DNA from: Halomonas jincaotanensis
GTDB lineage: Bacteria; Pseudomonadota; Gammaproteobacteria; Pseudomonadales; Halomonadaceae
Assembly (NCBI RefSeq): GCF_018448785.1
Contig: NZ_JAHCLU010000003.1
Coordinates: forward strand, 310,001-374,000
DNA length: 64,000 bases
Direction: 5' to 3'
A program made the position numbers and the translations under genes. The notes below the pieces were generated by a model. It saw only the letters and a list, made by a program, of their open reading frames with translations, was not told where the DNA came from and searched no databases. The number at the start of each line of letters is the position of its first letter. The stretch's first letter is position 1. Below are positions 53,541 to 62,042 of the stretch, piece by piece.

Positions 53541-54950
53541 CTAGAGGAGTTCTTCTCCCGCCAGTGCTAGCCGTGAGCGCTCGACGCTTTTCAGGGTGAC
53601 GTGACCGGCGTAGGGCCAGTCACGGAAGCGTTGCACCACCGCCGCCATGCCGCAGGTATTGGCGGTCAAGTAAGGCGTATCGATCTGGCCGACATTGCCC
53701 AGGCAGACGATCTTGGTGTTGCGCCCGGCGCGGGTAACCAGTGACTTGAGCTGCTTGGGCGTGAAGTTCTGGGCCTCGTCGATGATCAGGAAGGTGTCGT
53801 TGAGCGTGCGTCCGCGCATGAAGCCGGGCGCACGGATCTGCACTCGGGAGCCGAGCAGTTGACGAGTGGCACCATTGTCCCAGCTGGAGCCTCCTTCCTC
53901 GTCGCGCAGCAGATTGTCCATGTTGTCGTGGAAGGCACCCATCCACGGCGACATCTTTTCTTCCTCGGTGCCCGGCAGGAAGCCGATGTCCTCGCTCATG
54001 GTGATCGGCGCCCGGGTGAAGACGATCCGCTCGAAGCGTTTGCAGTCCAGGGTCTGCTGGAAGGCGGCCGCCAGCGTCATGAAGGTCTTGCCGGTACCGG
54101 CGCTGCCGGCGATGGTGACCAGGTCGACATCGTCATCCATCAACAGGTTGAGTGTGAAGTTCTGCCGGCTGTCGTGGGCATGCACCCCCCAGACGCTGGC
54201 GCCGTGCCGGTAGTTGGTCAGCAGTTCCAGATGCGCATGGCGTGGGCCCACATCGCGAACGATGGCCTCGAAACTCGCGCCGTTGTCGCTGTCGGAGACC
54301 AGCATGCCCAGGTGCCACTCGGGAGGGATGTCGCCGGCGAGCCGGTAGATGACGCGATGGTCCTGGCGCTCGACGCGGACGTCCACCTTCAGGCTGTCCC
54401 ATAGCCCACTACCGTCGTGTCCGGCATCCGGGTAGACCCGCGCCCCATCGATCATGGCGTCCGAGTCATCGAACACTCGGTCGTTGAGGTAGTCTTCCAC
54501 CGGTACGCCTAGGGCCGCGGCCTTGACCCTGAGATTAATGTCCTTGGTGACCAGTATCACCGAAGCGTCGACGCGCTCATCACGCAGCCGGCAGGTCTCG
54601 GCGAGGATACGGTTGTCGGGGGTGTCCGCCAGCGGGTCGAGAGGCTCGAGGTCGCGATAGCAGAGCAGGCGAAGCATGCCGTCCGGACCGGCCATGCGCT
54701 GAATGGGAATACCGTTGCGAATCCGTTCGATGTCGACATTGGCGGTGAGATCCGACAGGGTGCGGCTGACCTGGCGGGCGGTGCGGGCGATTTCGCGGAT
54801 GCCATTCTTGTGCTTGTCGAGCTCTTCGAGAACGGTCATGGGGATGACCACTTCGTGCTCGTCGAATTGATAGAGGGCAGTGGGGTCGTGAATCAGAACG
54901 TTGGTGTCCAGCACGTAGAGTCGAGTGGCTTTCTTGTCGATGCGTACCAT
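53541..54950 (-). CDS. PhoH-family ATPase with N-terminal PIN domain (PhoH2/YlaK type)
   Basis: 469 residues from the ATG at 54950, with AGGAG nine bases upstream; a 20-residue longer frame starts at 55010. N-terminal PIN-like nuclease domain: LYVLDTNVLIHDPTALYQFD, and LAETCRLRDERVDASVILVT with acidic residues. The C-terminal PhoH ATPase has Walker A ITIAGSAGTGKTFMTLAAAF and Walker B DTFLIIDEAQNFTPKQLKSL. PhoH2 proteins are ATP-dependent RNA-unwinding and cleaving enzymes in the cases studied. Convergent with the membrane module. Confidence 0.88.
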   Translation of the reverse strand: MVRIDKKATRLYVLDTNVLIHDPTALYQFDEHEVVIPMTVLEELDKHKNGIREIARTARQVSRTLSDLTANVDIERIRNGIPIQRMAGPDGMLRLLCYRDLEPLDPLADTPDNRILAETCRLRDERVDASVILVTKDINLRVKAAALGVPVEDYLNDRVFDDSDAMIDGARVYPDAGHDGSGLWDSLKVDVRVERQDHRVIYRLAGDIPPEWHLGMLVSDSDNGASFEAIVRDVGPRHAHLELLTNYRHGASVWGVHAHDSRQNFTLNLLMDDDVDLVTIAGSAGTGKTFMTLAAAFQQTLDCKRFERIVFTRAPITMSEDIGFLPGTEEEKMSPWMGAFHDNMDNLLRDEEGGSSWDNGATRQLLGSRVQIRAPGFMRGRTLNDTFLIIDEAQNFTPKQLKSLVTRAGRNTKIVCLGNVGQIDTPYLTANTCGMAAVVQRFRDWPYAGHVTLKSVERSRLALAGEELL

Positions 54951-55278
54951 CGGCGCAGCTCTCCTGATTTTCACGTCGGAGACGTCACACAAGCGTCTCG
55001 TATTCGACACTGTCAGCGCGCGATGTCAGGCAGGTGACAGGGGCCCCAACGGTGCCGTCTGGCTCGGCGCGGTCTTCACCTCCTTTCTTGGTCAAACCTG
55101 TGGTGGGTAAACGTTGGTCATCCATCCCTGTGAACCAACCCCGGGGGAGCCAGGAAACCTCCTGACCTGGCTCTGAGCTTAGCATGGACACAGACTTGTC
55201 ATGCGGCAACGCAGTGCGGGGATTTTCTTTTCCACGATGCGCTAACCGCCAGGCGGTGGGGCCGGTGCCTGATACTGA
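54951..55278. other. Upstream region of the PhoH gene
   Basis: These 328 bases lie between the start of the PhoH gene and the stop of the reverse patatin gene. One clear stem, AGCCAGG/CCTGGCT (55148-55154 with 55166-55172), has on the PhoH-coding strand an AGGAGG inside its loop but no start codon follows at usable distance. I see no strong promoter. A 5-base inverted repeat ACCGC/GCGGT lies at the patatin end. Otherwise nothing recognisable. Confidence 0.4.
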
Positions 55279-56310
55279 CTAGCCCGTTTCGGTTTCCCGA
55301 TAGACACTCTCCACGTCCAGCGAGGAATGATTCCCCAGCGCCGCATAATGCTCATCGAGCCAGGCTGAGGTCGCTTCACGCCCTCGATCGCGAAGATAGC
55401 AGAGGAAGGCCCACTCGGCGTTGAGCTTGCTCGAGACCGAAAGTTCCGACACGGTGTCGTCGGCACTGATGCGATGAAACAGGGTCTCGGCGAAACAGCC
55501 GATGTCGTGGTCGGCGTCGACGAGACGGCGTTGCATCATGGCCACCATGCGTACCTCCTTGATCAGGGAGGCGTTGAAGGTGATCTCGTTCAGGCGGTTC
55601 ATGATCGCCGCGGCGCTGGTGGGCAGTTCCTCGCGATAGATGGGGTTAATCTGCACGATCACGATATCGCGTGAATCGCAGTGTTCCATTAACGGAAACA
55701 GGGCGGGGTTGCCCGTGTAGCCGCCATCCCAGTAAGCCTCGCCATCGATTTCCACCGCCTGATAGACGGTCGGCACGCAGGCGGAGGCCATGACCGCATC
55801 GAGACTCATCTCTTCCCGCGTGAAGACCCGTTGCTTGCCGCTGCGCACGTTGGTGGCGGTGACGAACAGCTTTAAATCCTGGCACGCGCGTACCCGTGCG
55901 AAATCGACATGGTTGTCGACGATGCTGCGTAGGGGGTTGAGGTTGAGCGGATTGAATTGATAAGGCGATACCAGGCGGCTCATCAAATCCATGGCGATAT
56001 AGCCAGGTGAGGTGTCCAGGCTCCAGTTGCCGGTCAGTATGTCCCAAGGCATGCGCTTGACAGGGCTAGACATGCCGGCTTGGCTGACGGCGCGCCAGAA
56101 ACCTTTCAACGCCTCGCGTGCGGTGGTTTCGTCGCCACGGGTCAGGGCGTCGGCCATCACCACGCCGTTCATGGCGCCGGCGCTGGTGCCGCTGATGCCT
56201 TCTATCTCGATGCGTTCATCTTCCAGCAGACAGTCCATGACGCCCCAGGTGAAGGCGCCATGGGCACCTCCGCCCTGGAGCGCCAGGTCGATGCGTTTCT
56301 TGTCGGTCAT
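55279..56310 (-). CDS. Patatin-like phospholipase
   Basis: 343 residues. Oxyanion-hole glycine loop DLALQGGGAHGAFTWGVMD, nucleophile elbow IEGISGTSAGAMNGVVMADA with the catalytic serine, and the DGG partner in YWDGGYTGNPALFPLM. Soluble, no signal peptide. Patatin-type enzymes hydrolyse acyl esters of phospholipids or related lipids; many bacterial members near housekeeping genes have no defined role. It is downstream of nirD by 76 bases on the same strand, so it could be read through from the nitrite reductase operon, but a functional link is not evident. Confidence 0.88.
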   Translation of the reverse strand: MTDKKRIDLALQGGGAHGAFTWGVMDCLLEDERIEIEGISGTSAGAMNGVVMADALTRGDETTAREALKGFWRAVSQAGMSSPVKRMPWDILTGNWSLDTSPGYIAMDLMSRLVSPYQFNPLNLNPLRSIVDNHVDFARVRACQDLKLFVTATNVRSGKQRVFTREEMSLDAVMASACVPTVYQAVEIDGEAYWDGGYTGNPALFPLMEHCDSRDIVIVQINPIYREELPTSAAAIMNRLNEITFNASLIKEVRMVAMMQRRLVDADHDIGCFAETLFHRISADDTVSELSVSSKLNAEWAFLCYLRDRGREATSAWLDEHYAALGNHSSLDVESVYRETETG

Positions 56311-56386
56311 GCCACACCCTCGGTCGCGATTTGCTGCGATGCATTAGAGCAACCAGCATAGAGGTCGCGACCGGCAGCGGCCAGCA

Positions 56387-56812
56387 TCAAGCCTTTATCA
56401 GTACCTTTTCGCCGTCGAAGCGCAATGGCCAGGTGCGCAGCTTAACGGCTTCATCTTCGAGGCACTGGCCATCCTCGAGCCGAAAGTGCTGCTTGTAGAT
56501 CGGCGAGGCCACCACCGGCTGGCCCTTGAGATCGCCGACAATGCCGCGGGCGATGACATTCGCCCCGGCGATGGGATCGTGGTGGTCGATGGCATAGAGC
56601 TCCGGGTCATGGTGGGAAAGCGCCGGCGTGTTCGGGCCGGCTGGCCGCGGCGTGTTCGGGCCGCATGGAATATAGAAAATGGCGACCTGCGCCGGGCCCT
56701 CGGCGGTTTCCACCCAGGCGGCGACGCCGGAATAGGGCACCAGGTCGGCGCGGGTACAGACCACTAGCCAGTCGGGAGCCGTGGATGTCGCGGCGGCGGT
56801 TGCAGAGGTCAT
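56387..56812 (-). CDS. nirD: Nitrite reductase small subunit NirD
   Basis: 141 residues. Rieske-like fold without its cluster ligands, as is normal for NirD: WLVVCTRADLVPYSGVAAWV, VARGIV-type region IARGIVGDLKGQPVVASPIY and KQHFRLEDGQCLEDEAVKLR. It partners NirB in the cytoplasm to reduce nitrite to ammonium. Unusual point: a proline-rich stretch (CGPNTPRPAGPNTPALSHHD) with a repeated GPNTP lies between the first strands, where most NirD have a short turn. ATG lies 14 bases after the nirB stop. Confidence 0.85.
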   Translation of the reverse strand: MTSATAAATSTAPDWLVVCTRADLVPYSGVAAWVETAEGPAQVAIFYIPCGPNTPRPAGPNTPALSHHDPELYAIDHHDPIAGANVIARGIVGDLKGQPVVASPIYKQHFRLEDGQCLEDEAVKLRTWPLRFDGEKVLIKA

Positions 56813-56826
56813 GGCAAGCTCCTTGT

Positions 56827-59328
56827 TCAGGCTGGGCGCAGTTGGCCGCGCTCTTCGGTGACGATAATGTCCGGATCGGGGCGGCTGTCGTTGACGAAGC
56901 TACGGAAGCGCTTGAGCTTTTCCGGGTCGTTCAGCGCATCGGCCCACTCGCACCGGTAGTTGTCGATGACCGTCTGCATCTGGGCTTCCAGTTCTGTGCC
57001 GATCGACAGGCTGTCGTTGATGACCACCTCCTTGAGATAGTCCAGGCCGCCGTCGAGGTTCTCGCGCCATACCGAGGTACGCTGCAGGCGATCGGCGGTG
57101 CGGACATAGAACATCAGGAAGCGATCGATCAGTTGGATGAGACGCTCGTCGTCGAGGTCGGTGGCAAATAGCTCGGCATGCCGCGGACGCATGCCGCCGT
57201 TACCGCAGACATAGAGATTCCAGCCATTTTCGGTGGCGATCACGCCGATGTCCTTGCCCTGCGCTTCGGCGCATTCGCGGGTGCAGCCCGATACGCCGAA
57301 CTTGAGTTTGTGGGGCGAACGCAGGCCCTTGTAGCGCTCCTCCAGACGGATCGCCATGCCCACGCTGTCCTGAACGCCATAACGACACCAGGTGCTGCCG
57401 ACACAGGACTTCACGGTACGCAGCGACTTGGCATAGGCGTGTCCGGTCTCGAAGCCGGCGTCGAGCAGTTCGCTCCAGATGTCCGGCAGGTCTTCCAGGC
57501 GGGCCCCGAACAGGTCGATACGCTGGCCGCCGGTGATCTTGGTATACAGACCAAAGGTCTCGGCCACCCGGCCCAGCACGATCAGCTTGTCGGGCGTGAT
57601 CTCGCCACCCGGGACACGCGGAACGACTGAATAGGTGCCGTTCTTCTGCATGTTGGCCATGAAGGTGTCGTTGGTGTCCTGCAGCGGGATGTGCGCGGCG
57701 TCGGTAATCGGCTCGTTGAAATTCGACGCGAGAATCGATGCCACCGCCGGCTTGCAGATGTCACAGCCGAGTTGGTGAGTGTCTTGATTGCCATGCTTCT
57801 CGATCAGCGCGCCGAAGGTCTTGATGCCCTCGACAAGCACGATGTCATAGAGCTCTTGACGAGTATGGGCGAAGTGCTCGCATATCGAGCGGTCGACCTC
57901 CACGCCACGCGCTTCCAGTTCATGATCGACCACACTCTTGAGCAGCGCCGCGCAGCCACCACAGCCGGTACTGGCCTTCGTCTCGCACTTGACGGTCGCC
58001 AGGTCCTCGGCTCCGGCGTCTAGCGTGGCGCAGATATCGCCCTTGCTGACGTTGTGGCAGGAGCAGATCGTCGCCGTCTCGGGCAGGGCGTCCGGGCCCA
58101 GGGTCGGCGCTCCTTCGCTGCTGGGCAGGATCAGCGCGGCCGGGTCTTCGGGGAGGTCCAGGCCATTGCTGTAGTACTGCATCAGGGTGTCGTAAACGCT
58201 GTTGTCGCCCACCAGCATGGCCCCGACCAGCCGCCTGCCGTCGCTGGAGACGACCAGCTTGCGGTACTGCTGCTTGATCTGGTCCAGATAGCGGAACGTC
58301 TTGGCGCCGGGCGTGCGGTCGCCGTGGGCATCGCCGATGGCGCCGACATCGACACCGAGCAGCTTGAGCTTGGTGCTCATGTCGGCGCCACGGAAGCTTT
58401 CCCCGCCTTCCAGCAGGGTGGCGGCGGCGACCTTGGCCATCTGATAGCCGGGTGCCACCAGGCCGAAGATGCTGTTGTTCCATAGCGCCACCTCGCCGAT
58501 GGCGAGGACGGCCGGGTCACTGGTCAGGCATTGGTCGTCGACGACGATGCCGCCGCGCTCGCCCATCTCCAGGGCACTGTCACGGGCCAGCTCGTCGCGA
58601 GGCCGGATGCCCGCGGAGAAGACGATCAGGTCGGTCTCCAGCACCTTGTCGTCCTGGAAGACCATGCGATGCGCGGCGTCCACGCCATCCTCGATGCGTT
58701 GGGTGGCGCGGTCGGTGTGGACCTGTACGCCGAGTGCTTCGATCTTCTCGCGCAGCAGCTCCCCACCCTCGCTGTCGACCTGCATGGGCATCAGGCGCGG
58801 GGCGAATTCGACCACTGCGGTGTCAAGCTCGAGCCCGCGCAGGGCGTTGGCGGCTTCCAGGCCGAGCAGGCCGCCACCCACCACCACGCCGGTCGAGGCG
58901 CTCTTGGCGGCCTCGCGGATGGCGTCCAGGTCGTCCAGGGTGCGATAGACCAGACACCCCGGACGGTCGCTACCGGGCATCGGCGGCACGAAAGGGTAGG
59001 AGCCGGTCGCGAGCACCAGTCGCTGATAGCCGTAGCGGCCCTGGTCGGTAACAACCTCGCTGGCATCGCGGTCGATGGCGGTGACCGCCTCATGCAGGCG
59101 TATTTCGACGCCATTGGCGGCGTACCAGTCGGCATCAGAGAGGGCGAGGGAGTCGGCGTCACGACCGGTGAAATATTCGGAGAGATGGACACGGTCGTAG
59201 GCACGATGACGCTCCTCGCCGAAGACGGTGATGGTGTAGCGCTCGGTGGCGTCTTGCTCGATCAGCTGCTCGACCAGATGATGGCCGACCATGCCGTTAC
59301 CGATGATGATGAGATTGGGCTTGTTCAT
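56827..59328 (-). CDS. nirB: Assimilatory nitrite reductase large subunit NirB
   Basis: 833 residues. Order: FAD/NAD(P)H domain (IIIGNGMVGHHLVEQLIEQD; SKSASTGVVVGGGLLGLEAA-type nucleotide loop), a BFD-type [2Fe-2S] domain (TICSCHNVSKGDICATLD, STGCGGCAALL), ferredoxin-like half domains, and the siroheme/[4Fe-4S] domain with ligands in KSCVGSTWCRYGVQ and GVSGCTRECAEAQGKD. Six-electron reduction of nitrite to ammonium with NAD(P)H. GAAGGAGG precedes the ATG, which overlaps the stop of the upstream FAD gene (ATGA). Part of the operon FAD reductase-nirB-nirD. Confidence 0.93.
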   Translation of the reverse strand: MNKPNLIIIGNGMVGHHLVEQLIEQDATERYTITVFGEERHRAYDRVHLSEYFTGRDADSLALSDADWYAANGVEIRLHEAVTAIDRDASEVVTDQGRYGYQRLVLATGSYPFVPPMPGSDRPGCLVYRTLDDLDAIREAAKSASTGVVVGGGLLGLEAANALRGLELDTAVVEFAPRLMPMQVDSEGGELLREKIEALGVQVHTDRATQRIEDGVDAAHRMVFQDDKVLETDLIVFSAGIRPRDELARDSALEMGERGGIVVDDQCLTSDPAVLAIGEVALWNNSIFGLVAPGYQMAKVAAATLLEGGESFRGADMSTKLKLLGVDVGAIGDAHGDRTPGAKTFRYLDQIKQQYRKLVVSSDGRRLVGAMLVGDNSVYDTLMQYYSNGLDLPEDPAALILPSSEGAPTLGPDALPETATICSCHNVSKGDICATLDAGAEDLATVKCETKASTGCGGCAALLKSVVDHELEARGVEVDRSICEHFAHTRQELYDIVLVEGIKTFGALIEKHGNQDTHQLGCDICKPAVASILASNFNEPITDAAHIPLQDTNDTFMANMQKNGTYSVVPRVPGGEITPDKLIVLGRVAETFGLYTKITGGQRIDLFGARLEDLPDIWSELLDAGFETGHAYAKSLRTVKSCVGSTWCRYGVQDSVGMAIRLEERYKGLRSPHKLKFGVSGCTRECAEAQGKDIGVIATENGWNLYVCGNGGMRPRHAELFATDLDDERLIQLIDRFLMFYVRTADRLQRTSVWRENLDGGLDYLKEVVINDSLSIGTELEAQMQTVIDNYRCEWADALNDPEKLKRFRSFVNDSRPDPDIIVTEERGQLRPA

Positions 59329-60689
59329 GCGGCCTCCTTCTGAGGGCGTGCGTGTTCGTCTAAGCGGGTGTCGTGGGCGTCGAGCAGCGCATCGGCATCG
59401 GCACTACCCAGCAGCAGGGCCTGGCGGCAGGCGCTTAGGTCGCGTCCCGACTGAGCCTGGGCGAAGTACCAGGGGCCCATGGCAGTGTCGCCATAGAGCA
59501 CGACGCCTTCGAGTCGGCCATTGCGCAGCAGCAGGCGGCGATAGTCGCCCTGGGCGGGGTCGTGGTAGCTGAGGACGTCGTGGTCGTCGTCGGGCTCGGT
59601 CGGGCCGAAGGCATAGAGCGAGATGCCACTGATCTTGAGCTGGGTAGCGCTGGGTCTTTCGACATAGCGGGCCTGACTGTCAGCGCCGGTGGCCTTGTTC
59701 GCGAGATACTCGGCGAGCACCTCGACCTGGCGCCAGATGGGCTCCACCAGACCATAGGTCTTGCTCTGGAACTGACAGCATTCGCCGAGGGCATGGATGG
59801 CCGGGTCGGAGGTGGTCAGGGTGTCGTCGACGACGATGGCCCGGTCGACATCGAGACCGGCCTGGCGTCCCAGTTGGTCGTTGGGGGTAATGCCGGCGGC
59901 GATCACCACGCAATCGGCGGGCAGGCGCCGGCCATCCTCCAGGCGTACCGCGACGACATGACCGTTAGCATCGCCCTCCAGGGCGGCCAGGCGGGCCTCG
60001 GTGTGGACCTCGAGACCGCGGCCGACAAGCTCGGCTTCCAGCAGGCTCGCGGCGGTAGCGTCGAGTTGGCGATTCATCAGGCGGCCGGCGCGTTGCAGCA
60101 CGCTGACCTGCAGGCCTTGCGTGTCCTGGTTCTGCTGTTGAGAGCCCTGCTTGCGAAAGGCTTGTTTACGCAGCCCCTCGGCGGCTTCCAGCCCGAGCAG
60201 GCCACCACCGACGACCACGGCATGTCCGCCCTTTTCGGCGGCAGCCGTCAGCGCGGCAGCGTCCTTGAGATCGCGAAAGCCGTGGACGCCTGCAAGGGTG
60301 ATGCCCTCGATATCCGGCATCGATGGGCGTGAGCCGGTGGCCAGTATCAGTCGGTCAAAGGCGAGCTGGCGGCCGGTGTCGGTGGTCAGGTATTTAACCT
60401 GGCGATCGAGCTTCGCGACCCGTTCGCCGAGGATCAGCTCGATGCCCTGTTCGGCGTACCACTCGTCATCGCTAAGGGCTACGCCCTCGCGGTCCATCTC
60501 GCCCGCCAACAAGGGCGACAGCATGATGCGGTTGTAGGCGGCGGTGCGCTCATCGCCGAGCACGGTAATGGGCAACGGGCCATCGAGTCGCTTGCGCAAT
60601 GCTTCTATCAGCCGGTGGCCGGCCATGCCGTTGCCGACGATCACAAGGTGTTCATGGGCGCCGGCGACTCTGGGAAGTCGGTGATGCAT
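59325..60689 (-). CDS. FAD-dependent pyridine nucleotide-disulfide oxidoreductase (NasC/NirB-N type)
   Basis: 454 residues from the ATG at 60689 (GAGG eight bases upstream); a GTG three codons earlier is too near that site. FAD loop LVIVGNGMAGHRLIEALRKR, RLILATGSRPSMPDIEGITL and NAD loop GHAVVVGGGLLGLEAAEGLR, then CVVIAAGITPNDQLGRQAGL. It resembles the N-terminal domain of NirB and NasC-type reductases, without the BFD [2Fe-2S] domain. Probably passes electrons from NAD(P)H to nitrate reductase NasA or to nitrite reductase. A glutamine-rich insert (KQAFRKQGSQQQNQDTQGLQ) sits just after the second nucleotide loop, unlike its homologues in my reading. Confidence 0.8.
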   Translation of the reverse strand: MHHRLPRVAGAHEHLVIVGNGMAGHRLIEALRKRLDGPLPITVLGDERTAAYNRIMLSPLLAGEMDREGVALSDDEWYAEQGIELILGERVAKLDRQVKYLTTDTGRQLAFDRLILATGSRPSMPDIEGITLAGVHGFRDLKDAAALTAAAEKGGHAVVVGGGLLGLEAAEGLRKQAFRKQGSQQQNQDTQGLQVSVLQRAGRLMNRQLDATAASLLEAELVGRGLEVHTEARLAALEGDANGHVVAVRLEDGRRLPADCVVIAAGITPNDQLGRQAGLDVDRAIVVDDTLTTSDPAIHALGECCQFQSKTYGLVEPIWRQVEVLAEYLANKATGADSQARYVERPSATQLKISGISLYAFGPTEPDDDHDVLSYHDPAQGDYRRLLLRNGRLEGVVLYGDTAMGPWYFAQAQSGRDLSACRQALLLGSADADALLDAHDTRLDEHARPQKEAA

Positions 60690-60706
60690 TGGGCTCACCT
60701 CTTTTT

Positions 60707-60738
60707 CGTCAACTTTTCCGTCGACTTTTCAGTCAACT
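60707..60738. repeat. 12-bp direct repeat, about 2.7 copies, before the FAD gene
   Basis: CGTCAACTTTTC, CGTCGACTTTTC and a partial AGTCAACT follow head to tail. They lie just upstream of the ribosome site of the FAD gene, within its expected leader RNA. Role unknown. Confidence 0.65.
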
Positions 60739-60759
60739 GACACGAACAAAAAGGCGCCT

Positions 60760-60788
60760 CGTCACTGCCCTGCAGAGAGGGAGAGACA
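60760..60788 (-). promoter_or_regulatory. nir leader segment sharing two motifs with the nasA leader
   Basis: Read on the reverse strand, this has GTCTCTCCC (60779-60787) and then GGCAGTGACG (60760-60769). The nasA leader has GTCTCTCCC (62937-62945) and GGCAATGACG (62947-62956). The gap between the motifs differs (9 versus 1 base). GGCGCCTTTTTG follows shortly downstream. Shared motifs in two co-regulated leaders suggest a common RNA-binding regulator such as NasT. Confidence 0.45.
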
Positions 60789-60928
60789 AGACGTCGTTGT
60801 CCAATTTGATAAGAGATCCGGGGATCATGCGATCGCCGTTGATCGCGGGTTACCGACTAGTCATTCAAGAAGCGGGCCCATTCGCCGATAAACCATGGTT
60901 TATTGTTTATTATCAGTTGGTTGTAACT

Positions 60929-60944
60929 TGCATGGTTGACGCCA
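60929..60944 (-). promoter_or_regulatory. Putative sigma54 promoter of the nir operon
   Basis: On the reverse strand TGGCGTCAACCATGCA carries the sigma54 GG and GC pairs exactly ten bases apart (TGGC ... TGCA). Transcription would begin near 60918, giving a leader of about 230 bases. Confidence 0.45.
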
Positions 60945-60967
60945 ACGCTGTCTAGAAAACGTTAATT

Positions 60968-60984
60968 TGCACGCTATGGGTGCG
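60968..60984. promoter_or_regulatory. Putative NtrC box near the nir promoter
   Basis: TGCAC-GCTATGG-GTGCG matches the NtrC pattern TGCAC-N7-GTGCA with one mismatch. It overlaps the stop codon of nasS and lies about 33 bases upstream of the putative sigma54 element, closer than NtrC sites usually are. Confidence 0.4.
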
Positions 60985-62032
60985 TTGCAGCATCGAAATG
61001 CACGGGGCTGTAGCACTCCGTCAGGGTGTTCTGATCCAGAGACCGGCCATAACTCAGCATGTGCCGAGCGATCGGGTCGGAGAATCGCGTTGTGAACTGG
61101 GCGTCGGGGCGCAGCATGGTGGTGCCGGTGAGTCGTTGATGTATCGGTGGAGCGTCTAGAGGCAAGGTCGCCAGGTGGGAGACGGCTTGATCCAGGTAAG
61201 GCGGCAAGGCGAGCCAGTGGCGCGCCTGTAGACAATGCTCGGGTGACGCCGCAAGCCACTCGGCGGCTTTCACCAGGGCGCGAATCATGGCGGCGAGGGT
61301 GGCGGGGTAGCGATTTGCCCAGGAGCGTGTCACGCCGAGCACCTTTTCCGGGTGATCCGGCCATAGCTGATGACCTGTCGCTACGATGCGTCCGATGTCA
61401 CGGTATCTGGCCAGGCTGCCCCAGGGCTCGCCGGCGCAGAAACCGTCGATCTCCCCCGCCTTGAGCGCATCGACCATGCGTTGCGGCGGCAGCGCGACCA
61501 GGGTGGCGTCGCCGTCGGGGTCGAGATCACCCAGGGCCAACCATTCGCGCAGCAGATAATGTTGACAGGAGAAGGGATAGACCATCGCCAGACGCAACTC
61601 GCGATTAACGGTTGTGCGACGTTGCCAGTTACCCAGTGCCTGAGCGCTCTTGGCAGGATCCTCGGTCAGGAAGGCGCCGCTGGCGTCAACGAGGGTCGGC
61701 GAAAGGGTCAGGGTGTTGCCGTTACGGCTCAATGTGACGGGCGCCAGGGTGTCGCAGGGCGCTCGGCCGAGGCCCAGGCTCATGGCCAGTGGCAGTGGCG
61801 CGAGCATATGGGCGCCGTCGAGCAGGCCGGCGGCGACCTTGTCGCGTAGGGTCGACCAGGCATTTTCGCGTGACAGCGAGACGTCCAGGCCTTGCTCGGC
61901 GAAGAAGCCATGCTCGCGGGCGATGACCGGCAGCGCGGCATCCAGCAACGGAATGAAACCCAGGGACAGACGTTCGAGTTCCGGCGGTGATGTCTCGTTG
62001 GGTGAGGATTCGGCTAGCGATGGAGTCGTCAT
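60974..62032 (-). CDS. nasS: NasS, cytoplasmic nitrate/nitrite sensor
   Basis: 352 residues. Periplasmic-binding-protein fold of the NrtA/CmpA/NasS group (LSLGFIPLLDAALPVIAREH, then AHMLAPLPLAMSLGLGRAP, EIDGFCAGEPWGSLARYRD) but no signal peptide, as expected for NasS, which stays in the cytoplasm. In known systems NasS binds and silences the antiterminator NasT, and releases it when nitrate or nitrite binds. nasT is ten bases upstream on the same strand. A transporter-type substrate-binding role is disfavoured by the missing signal peptide and the neighbour. Confidence 0.85.
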   Translation of the reverse strand: MTTPSLAESSPNETSPPELERLSLGFIPLLDAALPVIAREHGFFAEQGLDVSLSRENAWSTLRDKVAAGLLDGAHMLAPLPLAMSLGLGRAPCDTLAPVTLSRNGNTLTLSPTLVDASGAFLTEDPAKSAQALGNWQRRTTVNRELRLAMVYPFSCQHYLLREWLALGDLDPDGDATLVALPPQRMVDALKAGEIDGFCAGEPWGSLARYRDIGRIVATGHQLWPDHPEKVLGVTRSWANRYPATLAAMIRALVKAAEWLAASPEHCLQARHWLALPPYLDQAVSHLATLPLDAPPIHQRLTGTTMLRPDAQFTTRFSDPIARHMLSYGRSLDQNTLTECYSPVHFDAATHP

Positions 62033-62042
62033 ATAGGGGCTC

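Noticed and set aside
54985-55209. 74-residue open frame upstream of the PhoH gene
   Set aside because: No ribosome site at its start, no protein-like features, and it overlaps the probable leader of the PhoH gene.
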